Below are positions 28,096 through 41,908 of a stretch of DNA of 64,000 nt, one piece after another. The number at the start of each line of letters is the position of its first letter. Within the stretch, counting starts at the first letter, position 1. Origin of the DNA: Drosophila persimilis. Taxonomy: Eukaryota > Arthropoda > Insecta > Diptera > Drosophilidae. The position numbers and the translations under genes are program-made. Where the stretch lies: positions 4,650,001-4,714,000 of the forward strand of contig NW_020825312.1 of NCBI RefSeq assembly GCF_003286085.1. Reading direction: 5' to 3'. Below the pieces are notes generated by a model that was not told the DNA's origin, made no database searches, and saw only the letters and a program-made list of their open reading frames with translations.

Positions 28096-31000
28096 GCCAC
28101 CCAGCCACTAACCATGCCACATGGAGGAGACCTCTGACTGACAGCGCGCCTCGCGAGCCGCTTAAGTTGCCGGGAAGGTTCATCTACTTCCACTACGTAG
28201 TGGTACTATGAATGGTGCTGGAGGAGACTACGGGCATCTATCTGTCTAGTTGGTTAACAGCTGGCTGCGGTACACTGCGGGAAAGTCCTGGCCGAAGAAC
28301 CATGAAAGACTGATCACTAGGATATCGTTTTTCTCAGTGCAGTCCGGTGTGCTGCTCCACCGGGTGTAACTGTACTTGGGTGCTCGTTCGACCGTTACGA
28401 GTCTGGGGCTGCATCGTAAAAGTTGCAACTTTCTCTCTGCCTCCTACACTCGATGAAGTACAAGTAGATGCAAAAAAAGAGAGAAATAATAAAAGCCGGA
28501 GGAGTCAGAGGAGCCGGCAAGGAGCATATAATACGGCCGTAAACTGAAATGCTACGGCCGCCGGAACGTTGCAACAAAATTGCAACCATGTTCTAAGCCG
28601 TTTTACGGTCACACCCACAAGGGAGCAGCGGAATGGTGGCGGGTGGAGGGTGGAGTGTGGAGGGTGGAGGCATTTCAGGGAAATTACGGATTCAAATTAG
28701 CGGCACTCAATCTCAATCTAGAGAGTTCTGGCCGCCCACTCAACCGCCGTCTAATGCGTTTTATGATGCCCACTTTGTAGGGGGGCCGACCACCTCTCCA
28801 CCTCTCCACCCTCCCAGGCCACTCCCCCGTGCCGTCGTTCGTGTTCGGCCCAGTTCTATGCAATTTAATCAACTTATCGCGTTAAATGCACAAAGCGTTC
28901 TTTTTTTTTTTTTTAGTAGTTTTTCCTCCAGCCACCGCCCATCGACCATCGCCCATCGTAACCCCAACAGCAACCCCATCGGTATCCAAAGTAATCAATG
29001 ATTTTTCAGTTTTTGCATTAAAATGCAAAAACCCACCGCCCGTGCCCCTGTCCCTGCCCGTGCCACTGCCCGTGTCCCTGCCCCTGTCCCTGTTTGCGCT
29101 CTTTGTTTCCCTCTTAGCCCAAACTTCCCCGCCATTTGAGCCACATTTTACTCATTGGCTCTGTTGCTTATTTAGGGCTAATTAAGTTTCATTTAATGGC
29201 TGCTGCCATTGGAAGTAGCTGCTCAGCTGTGAGTGGGGGAGCGGTGCGAGGGGCCTTGGGAGCAGGAGTGGGGCTGCGAGTAAAGTTGGCTGGGGCTTGG
29301 GTACTTTACAGTTTAGCAGTTTGCTGTTGTTGTTGATGGGTTGCACAAAAAACAAAAACAAAAAAAATAAAGGAAAATAGAAAATTTCCGCGTGCCGCTT
29401 TTTAACTTTTCCCCGAGTTGGCAATTGAAAGTTTCTTGCGGCTGCGGCAAGGGGCTGTGGATAGAGCCAGTGCAAAGGGGAATGCCAGATACATACATAC
29501 ATATATAGATAAAGATATAGATATAGATACCCCCGCCCCTTCCCAATTTAGGATTTTAAGTGAACTATGGATAACTTTTGTTTGAATGATCCGAGTCCTA
29601 TTTGGACAGAGTTTTGGTTTTTGTTAGAGTGCACTCTGCTCTCCGTTCTCCGCTCTCCGGGTATCGTTTAAGGTTTGCTTAACCCCATTGGGGTATCGCC
29701 CTTATGGGATGATTAATACCAATCGGTAATGCTTTACTGGTTACGTTTCGATTATCCATAACTAGTTGATGGTTGATTGAACAACACCCCTAGGCCACTT
29801 TAAGCTATTAGCAGCCGTCCTGGATAACTAAACTTTTGGCTATTTTTAATGTAGACTCGAATAAATGTGCCTTTATCCGACAATATATCGATGGCCAACC
29901 ACAAAGGTCTGCTTAAACAAAGTCAATATAAACAAACACCTGATAATTATCAATTAAAACCAAAAAACTATTCCATCAGCGGAACATTAAAGTAATAAAC
30001 TTATCAAAACATGAAGACCATAGTATCACAGGACCACTCGGTCTATTTTACCATCTGCCCAAAGAATATTCCACTCACTTACGGAATTCTCATTTGCAAT
30101 ATCTTAAAATACAAGAGTACCAAAAATATTCCGTAATATCCACACTGATTATTCACTATTATAGTACTGGTAATCTGAAAGAAAAAAAACATAGCCATAT
30201 TTAAATTAAATATTCGTTTTGAAATACAAAAATAGAGAAATTATATAGAATTATATTTGATTTGAACATAAATGTATTTAAAAGTCTTTTAAATACGGCT
30301 CATATTTAAACGAAATATAAAACAATTTAAAATCAATATAATATATTAAATTTACAGAAAATATATTTAATTTACTAATAGATAAATAATATAATAAATA
30401 AATCAAATTTCGGGCTACGACGACGACCCAAAACTTTTTTATATATCAGAGGGAGACTCGAAAATATTTAATTTAAAATTTATTTACTTTAAACATGAAA
30501 TATATTTGTGCCAAAACTAAAGTGCAGACACTTGCACTTCCAGCAACATGAAGGAATTAGCGCCGATCACCCGTGCTAAATACAAGGCGATAGATGATGT
30601 TTTGAGGGTCTTAAGCAGACACGAGACACGAAATCTGTTAATTACATATACTACGTTAAGCTGACGACAATAGCAATACCCGTCTGTGAAACGAGAGTAA
30701 GATTCTAATACGGGGGCCATTCAAGTGCTGTCTTGATTCAAAATTAAGCAGAAATTATGTGAAGTACAGCATTGTCAATCAATTAGGGCTCTAAACAATG
30801 CACATTGTTCAGGGCCAGACAGGTGATGTTGTGGTGCACCTAAATCCGAAAATCCTCAGTGGAACAATGGGTATTGCCAAGCTCCTGATGTTTTCATTCT
30901 ACACATTGAACTCTAAAACTTTGAGCCCAAGCAAAGACCCATCTCAACATATCATCAGAATGAAAATAAAAATAATTGTTTTAATTAAATAAATTAGCTG

Positions 31001-31406
31001 ACCACAAGCAAACCTCGTGTGGTTTTTCTCCTACACGAGCATACGTATTTATGTACATCATTAGTCGGCTTGTGGCTTTAGTTCACAGAACAGAAATAGC
31101 AGGCAATTTTCGACTAATGGTTCGACCTTCTAGGGTTGAGATTTAGTGAAAATTATTTCGTAAATCTTTCTGGTTTCAATCGTTCACAGGTGGTATACAA
31201 TCAGCTATGCCCATGCTACGGCATATAGCTAGAACAGACTTAAATGATTTATAATTGACAGCTTGAGCTGAACAGAATATAGCAGAACAGAGCAGAGCAG
31301 AGAGAAACCGAGTGGAGTCACTTGTAACACCAACACAGCAGCCCTGTCCAGTCAGCTGGCCCGGTCGGTCGGTCGGACGGTCGGGCACTCATTATTCATA
31401 GACAGT

Positions 31407-31445
31407 CCAGGCCAGACCAGGCCAGGCCAGGCCGGGCCAGGCCTG
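31407..31445. repeat. (CCAGG)n pentamer array
   Basis: About eight units with CCAGA and CCGGG variants. Confidence 0.8.
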
Positions 31446-34400
31446 GCTAATATATAGATTTGTGTATATACATAGGTATACTCGTACCTGCGGGGCAGCG
31501 TAATCCGAACCGGTTCGTGTAAGGCATTTCTTTCAAGTGCACACTCCACTCCGCGTGCTGTACGTAGGTTCTCGCTCACCCTTTACTGCGCCAAACCAAG
31601 CCAAACCAAACCAAATCAAATCAAATATATGTACTGCGAGATATACTGCATACGAGTATACCCGTGCTGGTGCAAAACAAGTTTTCGAGCAACAAACTGG
31701 CTCGGCAGGCCATTTGAATATTTATGAATTCTAGTGCAAAATGAACAGCAACCAATACTACGCAAATGAATACAAAATAAATACAAAATACATAAAAAAA
31801 ACGCTGGATTCGGGCGCCGAATCGTATCACACCCTTGCAGATCGATCCATAGACTTTCAGGCAGGAATACAATGAAACTCATGAAGGGTATTCATAAGAT
31901 CGCATAGTGTGAAGGTGAAACGAACCAAAAATCGACAGCTGTAAATCGTGTGCATCTTTATTGGCTGTGGTTTGTGTGATTTTAGCTTGACTTTTGTTTT
32001 TGCCCATTCACACCTCGAGTGGAAAACGAGAGAGATGCAGATACACACTTAAAATAAATGCTGCGAGACAATTAACCGAGACTAAGTACTTTGCAAACAG
32101 TTACAAGGTCAAGGCAGCCCCAAAGCCGAGAGAGTTTCGTCCCCCAAAGCCACCAGAGCCACCAGAGCCACTGGACCACTCCATGAATTCCGACAGTGAT
32201 TCAAACAGAAACAGCTGTTCCGAGCAATCGACGCGTTACGCCTGCGCACAAATATGCAAATTTTTCAATGAGACTCCCGACCAAAGATTAAGACAAAGAC
32301 AAAGAGACAACAGCTGTCTAGCTGCAACAGCTGACGGAGTAGGAATGTGTGTGCCTGTGACTGTGCCTGTGTGTGTGTGTGTTCGAGGCAAAGTTCTCTA
32401 ATAATTTAGTGTGATTAGGGTGGGACTAATTTGAGTTCTTTGTTTGACGATAATATACATACGTATGAAACTGAAGTGGAAAAGTTGGCAAAGTTGGAGA
32501 TGAAATTTCAGCAGTAAGCTGACGCTGTGGAACGGACACCAGTTGGGGAAAAAGTAATAAAATGTTGGGGAAGAAATAAGCTCATGCTGCCAAGTAAATT
32601 TATTAAATAGATGGCTTTAATTAAAAATTTGAAAACAGCTTTAAAATATTGCCTTTGACAAGTACAGACATTCAAATAATTGCAGGACTGTGGCCAAACA
32701 CATTCTCCGAGTCCGAACTAATTATTTAATCCCGTAAGAAAATGATTCGGATTCTCGATAAATATAATTCAATTAAGAAATGTCCACATTCCGTGCCAAA
32801 TCAAACAACTACTGACGTGGATGGAGACGTATGTACATGAGCAGTGACAACCTAATTGAATCTTTGTGTCGGCAACAATTTCGGCAAGGTGAAAATGTTG
32901 TTATTCTACACTTGAATTACATTTGCATGTAGCTACACGTGTATCTGTCCAAGGACAACAGTGCGTATTAGTAATGCATATGCTATGCATCGGCGTGTAT
33001 GGGCCTTCTGTGGGTGGCGCCAGGGCCCAGGCGGAGGCCCACAGAGAGCATCTGCCTGTCACCCTCCTGTCCCCTTTGGGAAATATTTCAATTCATGCGG
33101 GATTCATTTAAATTGTCCATCTTTAATGCTGTTAATAGTCTGCAATCAAGCGGTTATTTGTTGTAGTTGCTGTCCTGGCTGCCTCTCCTGTCGGCTGTGC
33201 ATGCTAATGCAATTTCTAGACAGCCAAGAGACAGACAAAGCGTTAACAAAGACGTCTTGTTCGCCGTCTTCGTCGTCGTCTTCGTTCTCGTTCTCGTCCT
33301 TGTCCTTGTCGTCGTCCTGCTAGACAATGTTCATTGGACTTGGTCTGGGCTGGCTGGATAATTTTGCATTTATAATGCTGTCAAATACATTCAGTGTTGT
33401 TTTTGGCCTTAAGATAATTTATTTAGCAGAGGTAAATGTGGTCAGGTGTGTGAGGAGATGCCTGACGATGGGGAATTTGTGGTTGGCAGACGACTGTTTC
33501 GATAGTGTGGGCTTGGACATTCAAGGAAGCCTCTTGGGGTAATTCTGGTGGCGATGTAAATACTTCATTGATCAAATATATCGATTGATAAAGCCATGGT
33601 AGATCCCAGAGGCTGGGCCATAGCCGCATTTTGTGTGCTGTTCGGAAATGAGGAAAAAAGATCCTACTTTCCTCTCCATCCACTGGGAATTGTGTAAAAA
33701 TTGGGAGTTTAATTGGCTCGAAATGGGCTGTCCTCAAATTCCATCCCACCTTGGATTACCCATCCCTTGTGACGCTTTGATCATTCCAAATATATTAAAA
33801 CTAATTGCCGGATATTTCGATGACAAAACGACAAAAACATTCAGAATCACTTCTCAGTTTTTGGGGCGAATTTAATTGCATTTTCGTTATTTCGGATCGC
33901 TAGACGGGGAGAAAGAAGATAAGCGAATCAGGTTTCAAATACGTTTCCAAACAAATTGTACGAGTATTTTTTACGGCATATAGCACATTAATTTGGCAAT
34001 GAAAACATCAGAAAAAGTGTCACAAGATGAGCTTCGTATTTGTCCAGCCAGTATTTTATCAGAGATCTAAACGCTGATTCTTATTAGTCATCAATTATGG
34101 CGGCTATAAGAAAAGACAGTTGATTAGATTATTCGCAGTACTATTGAATCGAATGTTGCTCAGAACCCTTTTAGCAGGTCTATAAATATAGTCTCGGCTT
34201 TGGGGGGTTAGCGTAATAAACATTTATGGCGGCTAATACTGGTATTGAGTACATTGAACTGTCTGAAAGAATTATTCTTGTTGGGGGTGTGTCATCGTCA
34301 TCTCAACCGTCGAGCCCGGCCGGATAAAGGGGCAAGTTCAAGACACATAAATTACATTTGATTATCAAAAACAGTTACCAAAACTACTTACAGCCATTCT

Positions 34401-34923
34401 CATACTTTCTGCCATAACTTTGAGCCTCGTAGCCACCCAGCCCCGACCACGGGGAAAAAATGAATAGATGAGAATACAAAAGACGCCCACAAAACTATGT
34501 CAGTCGGTGGGCTGTGGGTCTCCTCCTCCCCTGCCCTCTTGCCCTCTTGTAGTTCCATGTCAAGCTGCCTTGTCAACGGCAAAGTTTTCCCCCCTCCCAC
34601 ATGTTGGGGTGTTGCGTTCTCCGTTGGTGGGTTGGATGGTCGGGTATGGCGTCCGGATAATACGTATTTGGGTCTATATGGTTGGGTATAAATTTCACTT
34701 TGTGTTTCGCTGGGCTTATATTTATTTGGAGCCCCTCCTTGTGCCGGCTGTCTGTCTGAGGATTTGTGTGCGAGTATTTTCAATTATACATATATGTACA
34801 TACATATACACGCAATTTCGTATACATGGTAAGTACGGGTATCCCACACACAGATCCAGGCATGCATAAACAAAGTAACAACAAAGTCGACAGGTTGAAA
34901 CAGAGCGCAAATCGGATGGGGAA

Positions 34924-35007
34924 GACGGAGACGGAGACAGAAACAGAAACAGAAACAGAGACAGCCGGGCCAGACATACGGACGGACGGACGGACAGACA
35001 GACAGAC
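34924..35007. repeat. GAGACG/AACAGA hexamers, then GACG/GACA tetramers
   Basis: The hexamer part spans 34924-34964. After a 14-bp gap a GGAC tetramer array that grades to AGAC spans 34979-35007. Confidence 0.85.
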
Positions 35008-35334
35008 GTAGCTGTGCAAAAGTTAACAAAACACAAAACCAATTTAACTTCTTGATTTTTGGTTCATTTTCATAAATAAGTGAAAAAGCGGCAACAGCAC
35101 AAGTCCCGGAATAAACCCCATGCCATACCCTAATCGTAATGCCGCTGCACGCTCTTACGCCTCGACACCCAACAAGCCCCGGTTCCAGGTCCCACGTATC
35201 CCTGCCCGTATCCGAATCCCCCTTCCGATTCGTGGCCCCTTCACACACGTCCTTGCCTTCACTGTTCCGAGCATCATCAGCTGCTTTTTGTGTGCTCATT
35301 ACGGCAACTTGACATTAATAGGCAGCAAACAGCA

Positions 35335-35360
<26 letters not shown>
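35335..35360. repeat. (AC)n microsatellite
   Basis: Thirteen uninterrupted AC units. Confidence 0.9.
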
Positions 35361-35365
<5 letters not shown>

Positions 35366-36410
35366 TCTATACAAATATATATGTATTACGTATTACGTGT
35401 GTGTGTGCACACACACAGATACAAACGATTACAAATAAGCCCTGCTGGGCTTTTCCCTCCCTCTCTGCAAATAATTAAATTTTCAATTATAATCAGGAGT
35501 AAATCGGGAACGGCTTTTTTTTGTGTGGGATTTTCTGTCTTGGCAGATATTTATATAAATTTGCAATCTTTTTGGAGATTTATAGGACGGACTGTATTCA
35601 AGGGAGAAGAATATTTGGCTTGAACAAGGGCTTTTTCGACCGATCATTGACAGATCGTTCATTGAAGCACTTTCTTTGAGAGGTACATATATTTATTGAA
35701 CATTTAGTGGGTAGTAATTTGTTTTCTTTTAAAAACTATTCCCTGTAAGAGGCACGCTCTTATGGCTTCGACCTACAACACCAACTATTTACAGATTATC
35801 CTTTAAATCGTGTCCACTTTCAGTAGTTTTATTTATCAGACTCCCAATCGAAACAAGTCAACGGAGTATCAGGCTCAAATGAAATCACAGACGAGTATGA
35901 CGTAAAGTTCCGTTTGAAACTAACTAAATAATCTATTAAACTAAGCAGAAAAATTACCATAGCTTTGTTTATTATTTGCACTGTTCGAGAATGCATACAT
36001 ACTCGTACATGTATATGTTTGTGCTCTGTCCGTGTCCGCCGTGTATACATATATCCGACATGAATACTGTGTGCACAACGTATTCCTATGGCAACAAATA
36101 TGGCGGGATATAAAAAGTTGACATTCATTTGTGTCTCGTTTTTGGCCACCATACACGTAATGCCGAAAGTTTTTGCTAAACCGATTTCCATTTGTAAACA
36201 AAAACCTTCGTTGTTGTCTGTGTCCCAGAATATTATTTGCATTTGGTGCGTTCTGCTCGAGGGGAAGGGGGCGGTCGTGTCAAACTTTCTGTCGACTCCA
36301 CAAAAAGCAGGCATCCAACATATTCTCTATATAAAATGTGGAATTTCATTTTCTAGTAATTATTATTCGGAGCTTTCAATGCGTGTCCGTCCGCTGGTTC
36401 TGGCCTTGGC

Positions 36411-36466
36411 TTGGTGTTGGTGTTGGTGTTGGTGTTGGTGTTGGCGTGTTCGAGTTCGAGTTCGAG
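36411..36466. repeat. (TTGGTG)n followed by (TTCGAG)n
   Basis: Five to six TTGGTG units (36411-36444) sit next to three TTCGAG units (36449-36466). Confidence 0.9.
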
Positions 36467-37708
36467 TCCGCTCTTCCTTGCTCAAGTGGTCAAAGTTTTA
36501 TTGGCTTCTCTTTGGTTTTTGTTTAATTGCAAAATACCCGGAGAGTGTGGACCAACTTTGGCTTGACCAACGTCATCTGCTTGGCTTGACTTGTCCTGGC
36601 CGGGACCCCTGCTCTACTCTGCTCTGGTCTGGTCTGGTCTGGGCCTGTTTATGGCCCAAGTTGAGTGAGGTAAAAGTTTTCTTATTTACCTGTTGGAGCA
36701 GACAATACTTTATGGCCTGATGATGATTATAACGCTGGCCCCTGACTCCAGATTTATGAGGTCTCTTCGAGAGCCGGTGAACAGGAGCTGGTTCTGATTG
36801 GAAGTGTGTGTTCTTTCAAGACAGATTGTGGTGGTTCACTGCACTTTTATTTATGTTTTCATAGCAGCCACTAATAGAGTACAGGCAACTGATTATCGAT
36901 TTCACAACTCAGATTGGTCGCAATGAATGTCTCTTGTGGTATGGTTACCAATCTGTGGGGCATCAATCGTCGGAGGAATAGTCTAAGACACTCTTAGCCC
37001 TGTCCATCCACACGAGAACAACATTCATCGATTATGCCTAAGCCTCGACATGTCCGAATGGCTTAGCGCCAAAATATTCGGAGACAGTAGGACAAGAGCG
37101 AGCATCCACAACAATTTCGTCAACGTCCATTTGGCATGAGTGCAGAGTACATCCAGTGTCCGAAACTATCAATATCTAAATATCATTTAGCACTAATCCC
37201 CGATACAATTTCGTTGCTCTGTTAATGCCCCTGACAGCTGACCCGAAAGACCGTTTCAACACTTTCAATCAACTGGGGCCAAAAAGGTTTCTCATTCATT
37301 TTCATTTTAAGACTCAGACATCAGCTGCTCCCCATCTGCCCAGGGACGGGGCTATCTTCCCTTGCTCCCTTGCTCTCGGGCTTCATCTCTTGCCAAATTG
37401 TTCAAAGTTGGTTTTGCTTTTGTTGCTGCTGCTGCCGCTGTTGCTGTTGCTGGTGGTTTTTTGTTGGCTTAAAGCTGCTTCTCAAGTGGCTTTTTGGGAG
37501 GCGCCAACTTTGCTTTCGCTCTGTGCTTTTGGCTGAAGATATTCGCTTATAACTTGGAAAATTACAAAAAAATTTTGCGTATTTGTTTCGGTTGGGCCGA
37601 CCGGCTTTGACTGGGTGTTGCGGTACACATGCTCTTGTGTCCGTCACCCTCTCTCTGGTGGTGCAACAAGAGCCAAAGGGAAAATCAAATAAGCAACAGC
37701 CAACACAT

Positions 37709-37758
37709 CTCCGACTCCGACGCCGACTCCGACGCCGACTCCGACGCCGACTCCGACT
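37709..37758. repeat. 12-bp GACTCCGACGCC tandem repeat
   Basis: A higher-order repeat of two hexamers (GACTCC and GACGCC), about four dodecamers. Confidence 0.9.
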
Positions 37759-39668
37759 CTGAAAGCATAAAGCTCTGAGCAGGCAGGCAGCCGAAGACGA
37801 GCGGCATGCAACCAAACCATCAAAAGCCGGAAACTAAAATTTTGCGGCAGAAGTTAAGGCAACGCGCAGAACTTGTCGATTGTGCGTTGGTTACCCGCCT
37901 GCCCGTCTGCCCATCTTCCCATCTGCTCGGCTGCTCGGCTGTCTTTCTGATTTTCTGCCGTCCTGCTGGCTTGCTTCTGCTTGCTGGCTGGTTCAAAACT
38001 TTATTTTTTTTTCATCATCCCCATCTTTTTTTTTCGGTTTATTTTTGCCTGCAAAAATCGTGCCAACAACTGATTTGACTGAGGACTTTTACCGCACTCC
38101 ACTCGCTGTGCGGAAGAGTGGTTAGGTTTTTCTTTGGGTGTTGGCGGGGCGTGGGAGCTGCTGGCGGATGGGGGGAGTGCTTCTTATTTAGTTCTTTCCA
38201 GCTACTTTGCCACTGAGCGAAAGAATCGTGGCTGTCTTGGCCTGGTAGGACTGCACTTGTAGGAAATTCCGGATGCAATCAATTGGCTTGAAGTGGAGTG
38301 CTCACACCTTGCATTGTTCAACGCCAATCGTATTACTCAAGGTATCCTTTGCCATGCCGATAACTAGTCTGACTGTACCTTTGAGTCTTTGAGTCGAATG
38401 CCAACTTTCTCGCAGTGCTCTGCTGGCTCCACTGGCTCCATCGCTCTCTGTGCATATTGCCGGCATCTTCTATACGTATCCATTCAGTTCCCAATTGCGT
38501 GATGACTTCAGTTCAGAAGGGGCGGGTGGAGGGGGGCTGGGCGCTGGGTTCAGGCTCAGGCACTCAACTACTTTATTTGTGCTTTTGTAGCTGGTCGCGT
38601 TATTATTTAACTTGTGAATGCTTTCAATGATGCGTAGTTATTTATTTTTTCGCTTCGCATTTTATGCTGATTTCGCTCCAACTCTTGCAAACAGCTATTG
38701 TGTATAGTATTTTAGGATTTGCAACACCACAGCAGAGCAAAGCAGAGCAAAGCACACCCCACCGCCCCGAAAATGAGGGAAACACGCGCCAGAGACGGCA
38801 TCTGGTCGAATGGTTTGGCGTACTTTTAACTTTCGTTGGCCATTTGGTGAGCATGTTTTTCTTTTCTATTTGTTGACGGTCCGAATCCAACTTTGCGCCG
38901 CAAAAGTTTGTTTATAAATCAACTTTTTGTTGCTGTGCAACAACAACAGCAGCAGCAGCAAAAGGAGCAGCTACGAGGGAACTTTTCTTTGACTCCGACT
39001 CTGGCTGCCCCTCTGCCTTTATCCAGCCCTCCCCCACTTATCCATCTCTCTGGTGGATAGTTTGCATACAACGCTGCGTATGCGCAACGTCAGCGAGTCC
39101 AGTACTCCGGCAGAGTGCACTCCAGTCTGCCGCTCGCTGGGGGACCTGGACGTTCCCCGGAAAAATTTGCATTTATTTTGGTGAAAATTATTGAGTAAAC
39201 AGATTGCACCTCAGCGACTTAGCGAGTGAATGAATGAATGAGTTAGTGAGTAAATTTTCTCGCATTTTCGATGGCTCAACAGCAGGCAACACTTCCCCAT
39301 CCTTTGCTCTGGCATTCCCAGTTGTATGCAACAGTTTTCTCTCCGTGTGGCTCGCTGGTTGCTGGTTGCTCATGGTGCAAGGTTCTACTTGCTGCAAAAG
39401 ATTATAATGATCTTTGCTTAATGTAGTGTGCTCTCCTCTGCCAAGGGAATCCCGCTTAGTCCACTTAAAGACGTCCTAAATAAAAGGGAATGAATACAAA
39501 CCGCATTCAGCATTTATTCTCCGAGTTAAATTGCAATTTAATTCCCCAGTCCTGTCTGTGTATAAATAAACCATTAGCCTCTACTTTGACTGATGGCCTG
39601 TCCCTGAATTTCGTGATTAAAGAACCCGCCACAAACCCTTTTCTCATTAAAAATCGACGAGCAAAACA

Positions 39669-39726
39669 GCAACGGAAACCGAAACAGAAACAGAAACCGA
39701 AACAGCAACAGAAACAGAAACAGAAA
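39669..39726. repeat. (CAGAAA)-type hexamer array
   Basis: About nine hexamers with CCGAAA and CAGCAA variants. Confidence 0.85.
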
Positions 39727-39822
39727 TACTGAAACGTGTTAAAACCAAATGCTATTGGCAATGCCAGTTGGAGCACTCTGACAACGCTGACAACGCTGAC
39801 AACTGACTGGCCGAAGATGGCC

Positions 39823-39862
39823 CCAAGCCAAGCCAAGCCAAGCCAAGCCAAGCCAAGCCAAG
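39823..39862. repeat. (CCAAG)n pentamer array
   Basis: Eight perfect pentamers. Confidence 0.92.
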
Positions 39863-40490
39863 TGGGTTTCATTTCGGCTGGTTTTCGAAATGGAATCGGA
39901 ATACATACATATCTATTCGCTTCCTACATTTCCAGCCAGACTGGCCATCTGACGTTTCATGATTAATTATTTGCATAGTTAAAGTGGTTTTGAATCCGCA
40001 CTTTCGACAGACTGCCATTTGAATTGATTTGTGGAATCATTTGGTTATATTGTAGTACCTCCCTCCCCCAGCTCAATCATGAACTATAAACAAACGCCTT
40101 GAGGACTTTGAATTGAGTTGCAAAAACTAGACGGAATATTGATTTTTTTTTTTTTAAATCAACTTCTGATGACATTTCCATGAGCATTAAATTCCCGTGA
40201 AAACTTCGTAAATATTTTCCAGCGCATTCAAACTTCGTCTTGTGCCATTCGTTTTAATTAAAAATATCTTTTTATTGCCCCGAAGCAAAGTTAATGTTCA
40301 ACAACTTGTACGAGTATTTACATTTCTCTGCTGTCCACCGTTTGTATTTTTATTTCATTTTGCTCACTCATGTATTTATTTGTTAATTTTCTGCAATGCC
40401 ATTTTGCAACTGATTTCAGGCAAGAAGCCTCATCTCATTTTATTTTATGTGCAACATTTTGTTTCGCTTGTATTCTGGCCTGTCCCCGGC

Positions 40491-40522
40491 CCTGGCTCTG
40501 GCTCTGGTTCTGGCTCTGGCTC
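40491..40522. repeat. (CTGGCT)n array
   Basis: About five hexamers with one CTGGTT. Confidence 0.85.
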
Positions 40523-41678
40523 GGGTTAAAGTGTAGGCACAATTGTTGCTGACAGAAAATTAATTGCATTTAATCAGTGCGAGCCGGGCTCGAAGGGGGT
40601 CCACTGGGGCCACCGCGCCAGAAGCTTGAAAATCGTTAATGGGTTTTTGATTAATAGTTCCGACGCGCTGCCTGGACAATGGGCAACATTTTGATTTGCA
40701 TTTTGAAATTTTAATTAAACGACGGAAAAGGCCCATGACCCATGACCCACGGGCTCCCCAAATGGATAAGATAAATAGATTGTTTGCAGATTTATTTCCT
40801 TTAATTGCGTATATGTACAGACATACCATGTTTATTGAGAGCATTTCCAAGTCGACTCTACGAGTATTTGTTTTGTTTGTTTTATTTTTTTTGTTCTGGC
40901 ATGTACATGCAATTTTCTATAAGCAATAAAAATAATTTTAATTAATTCGATTAGGGAATGCAATGGGAATGTTTTTATTTATTCATTATTTTTTCTGTTT
41001 TAGTTCGCCTGCAAAGGAGTTTTTTCAGTTCTGTTTGCTATTTGTTTATTAAACAATTGGTTCGTGTCAGCCACATGAGGTGGACAAACAGCTTCAGGGA
41101 TTACATTATTAAAACCATTATACTGGGAAAAAACCTTTATATAATTATAAAAACACAGACTTGGGTAAATATTGGCCGACAGGAAAGTGAACAAAGGCGA
41201 GATCTGCCGCCATTGGTTGCACAGCAAATTAAATGTTTTACGTGCTATTTTTACCCATATATAAACTAGTATGTATATATCTATAATCTCCAGACAAATC
41301 TTAAACAAAAACAGTTGCGAATGAACTAAACCTGATCCAGCCTGATTTATGGCCCGGCACTCGAGAACATCATAAAACTTTAACGCTCAAAGGGATTTAA
41401 AGAAAGTCACGACCGACTGTCTATGGCAGCGCCAATCCATATAAAAGTCGATTAAAATATTTCCCGCTGATTCCCGGCGAATCATGGCCAATGCATGGAA
41501 ACCTTTTTCATTTTCCGTATTTTAATTGACGCGCATCATGTCAGCGGAACAAAAAACCTGAGGGCGCTGTACGCGAGACAGGGACGGGGTGGCCTGTGGG
41601 TGCACCCTGTGTGATAGTTACCCAGTTAGTAAAATCATCGATAGTTGATGCCGGGACTTGATAGATTGGAAACAAGCA

Positions 41679-41722
41679 CAGCAGCAGTAGCAACAGCAGT
41701 AGCAGCAGCAGCAGCAGCAGCA
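41679..41722. repeat. (CAG)n trinucleotide array
   Basis: CAG/TAG/CAA mixture ending in a run of seven AGC units; not in a recognised exon. Confidence 0.88.
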
Positions 41723-41850
41723 AAAATGCAACAAAAATAAAGCGAGAGCCGGTGAATGAGTGGGTGGGTAGGTGGGTGGGTGTTGGAAAAACCCTGTATT
41801 TCACAGTTGCCATCGGAAAATGCAGCTGACAGCAGCCGCCGACATGAACA

Positions 41851-41908
41851 CGACGATGACGACGGCGACGGTGACGGTGACGGTGACGGCGTTGGCGACG
41901 GCGACGGC
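41851..41908. repeat. (GACGGY)n array
   Basis: Hexamers alternate between GACGGC and GACGGT. Confidence 0.85.

Larger units (their letters stand above)
27251..40000. other. Non-coding block, no gene recognised
   Basis: Simple-sequence-rich DNA with an especially AT-rich core at about 30150-30520. A 14-bp perfect palindrome CCACTACGTAGTGG lies at 28190-28203. The region 35829-36720 has a 161-codon open frame on minus overlapping a 210-codon one on plus. The plus frame runs through TGG-TGT and TTCGAG arrays. Neither is accepted as a gene. Confidence 0.55.

Noticed and set aside
36100-36280. Signal-peptide-like start (MAGYKKLTFICVSFLATIH) on the plus strand
   Set aside because: The frame downstream runs into TTGGTG and TTCGAG arrays, and hydrophobic N-termini are common by chance. 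No splice site gives a sensible short peptide.
35829-36314. 161-codon minus-strand frame without obvious repeats
   Set aside because: It overlaps a 210-codon plus-strand frame, has poor codon bias and no recognisable domain. One long chance frame is expected in 64 kb.
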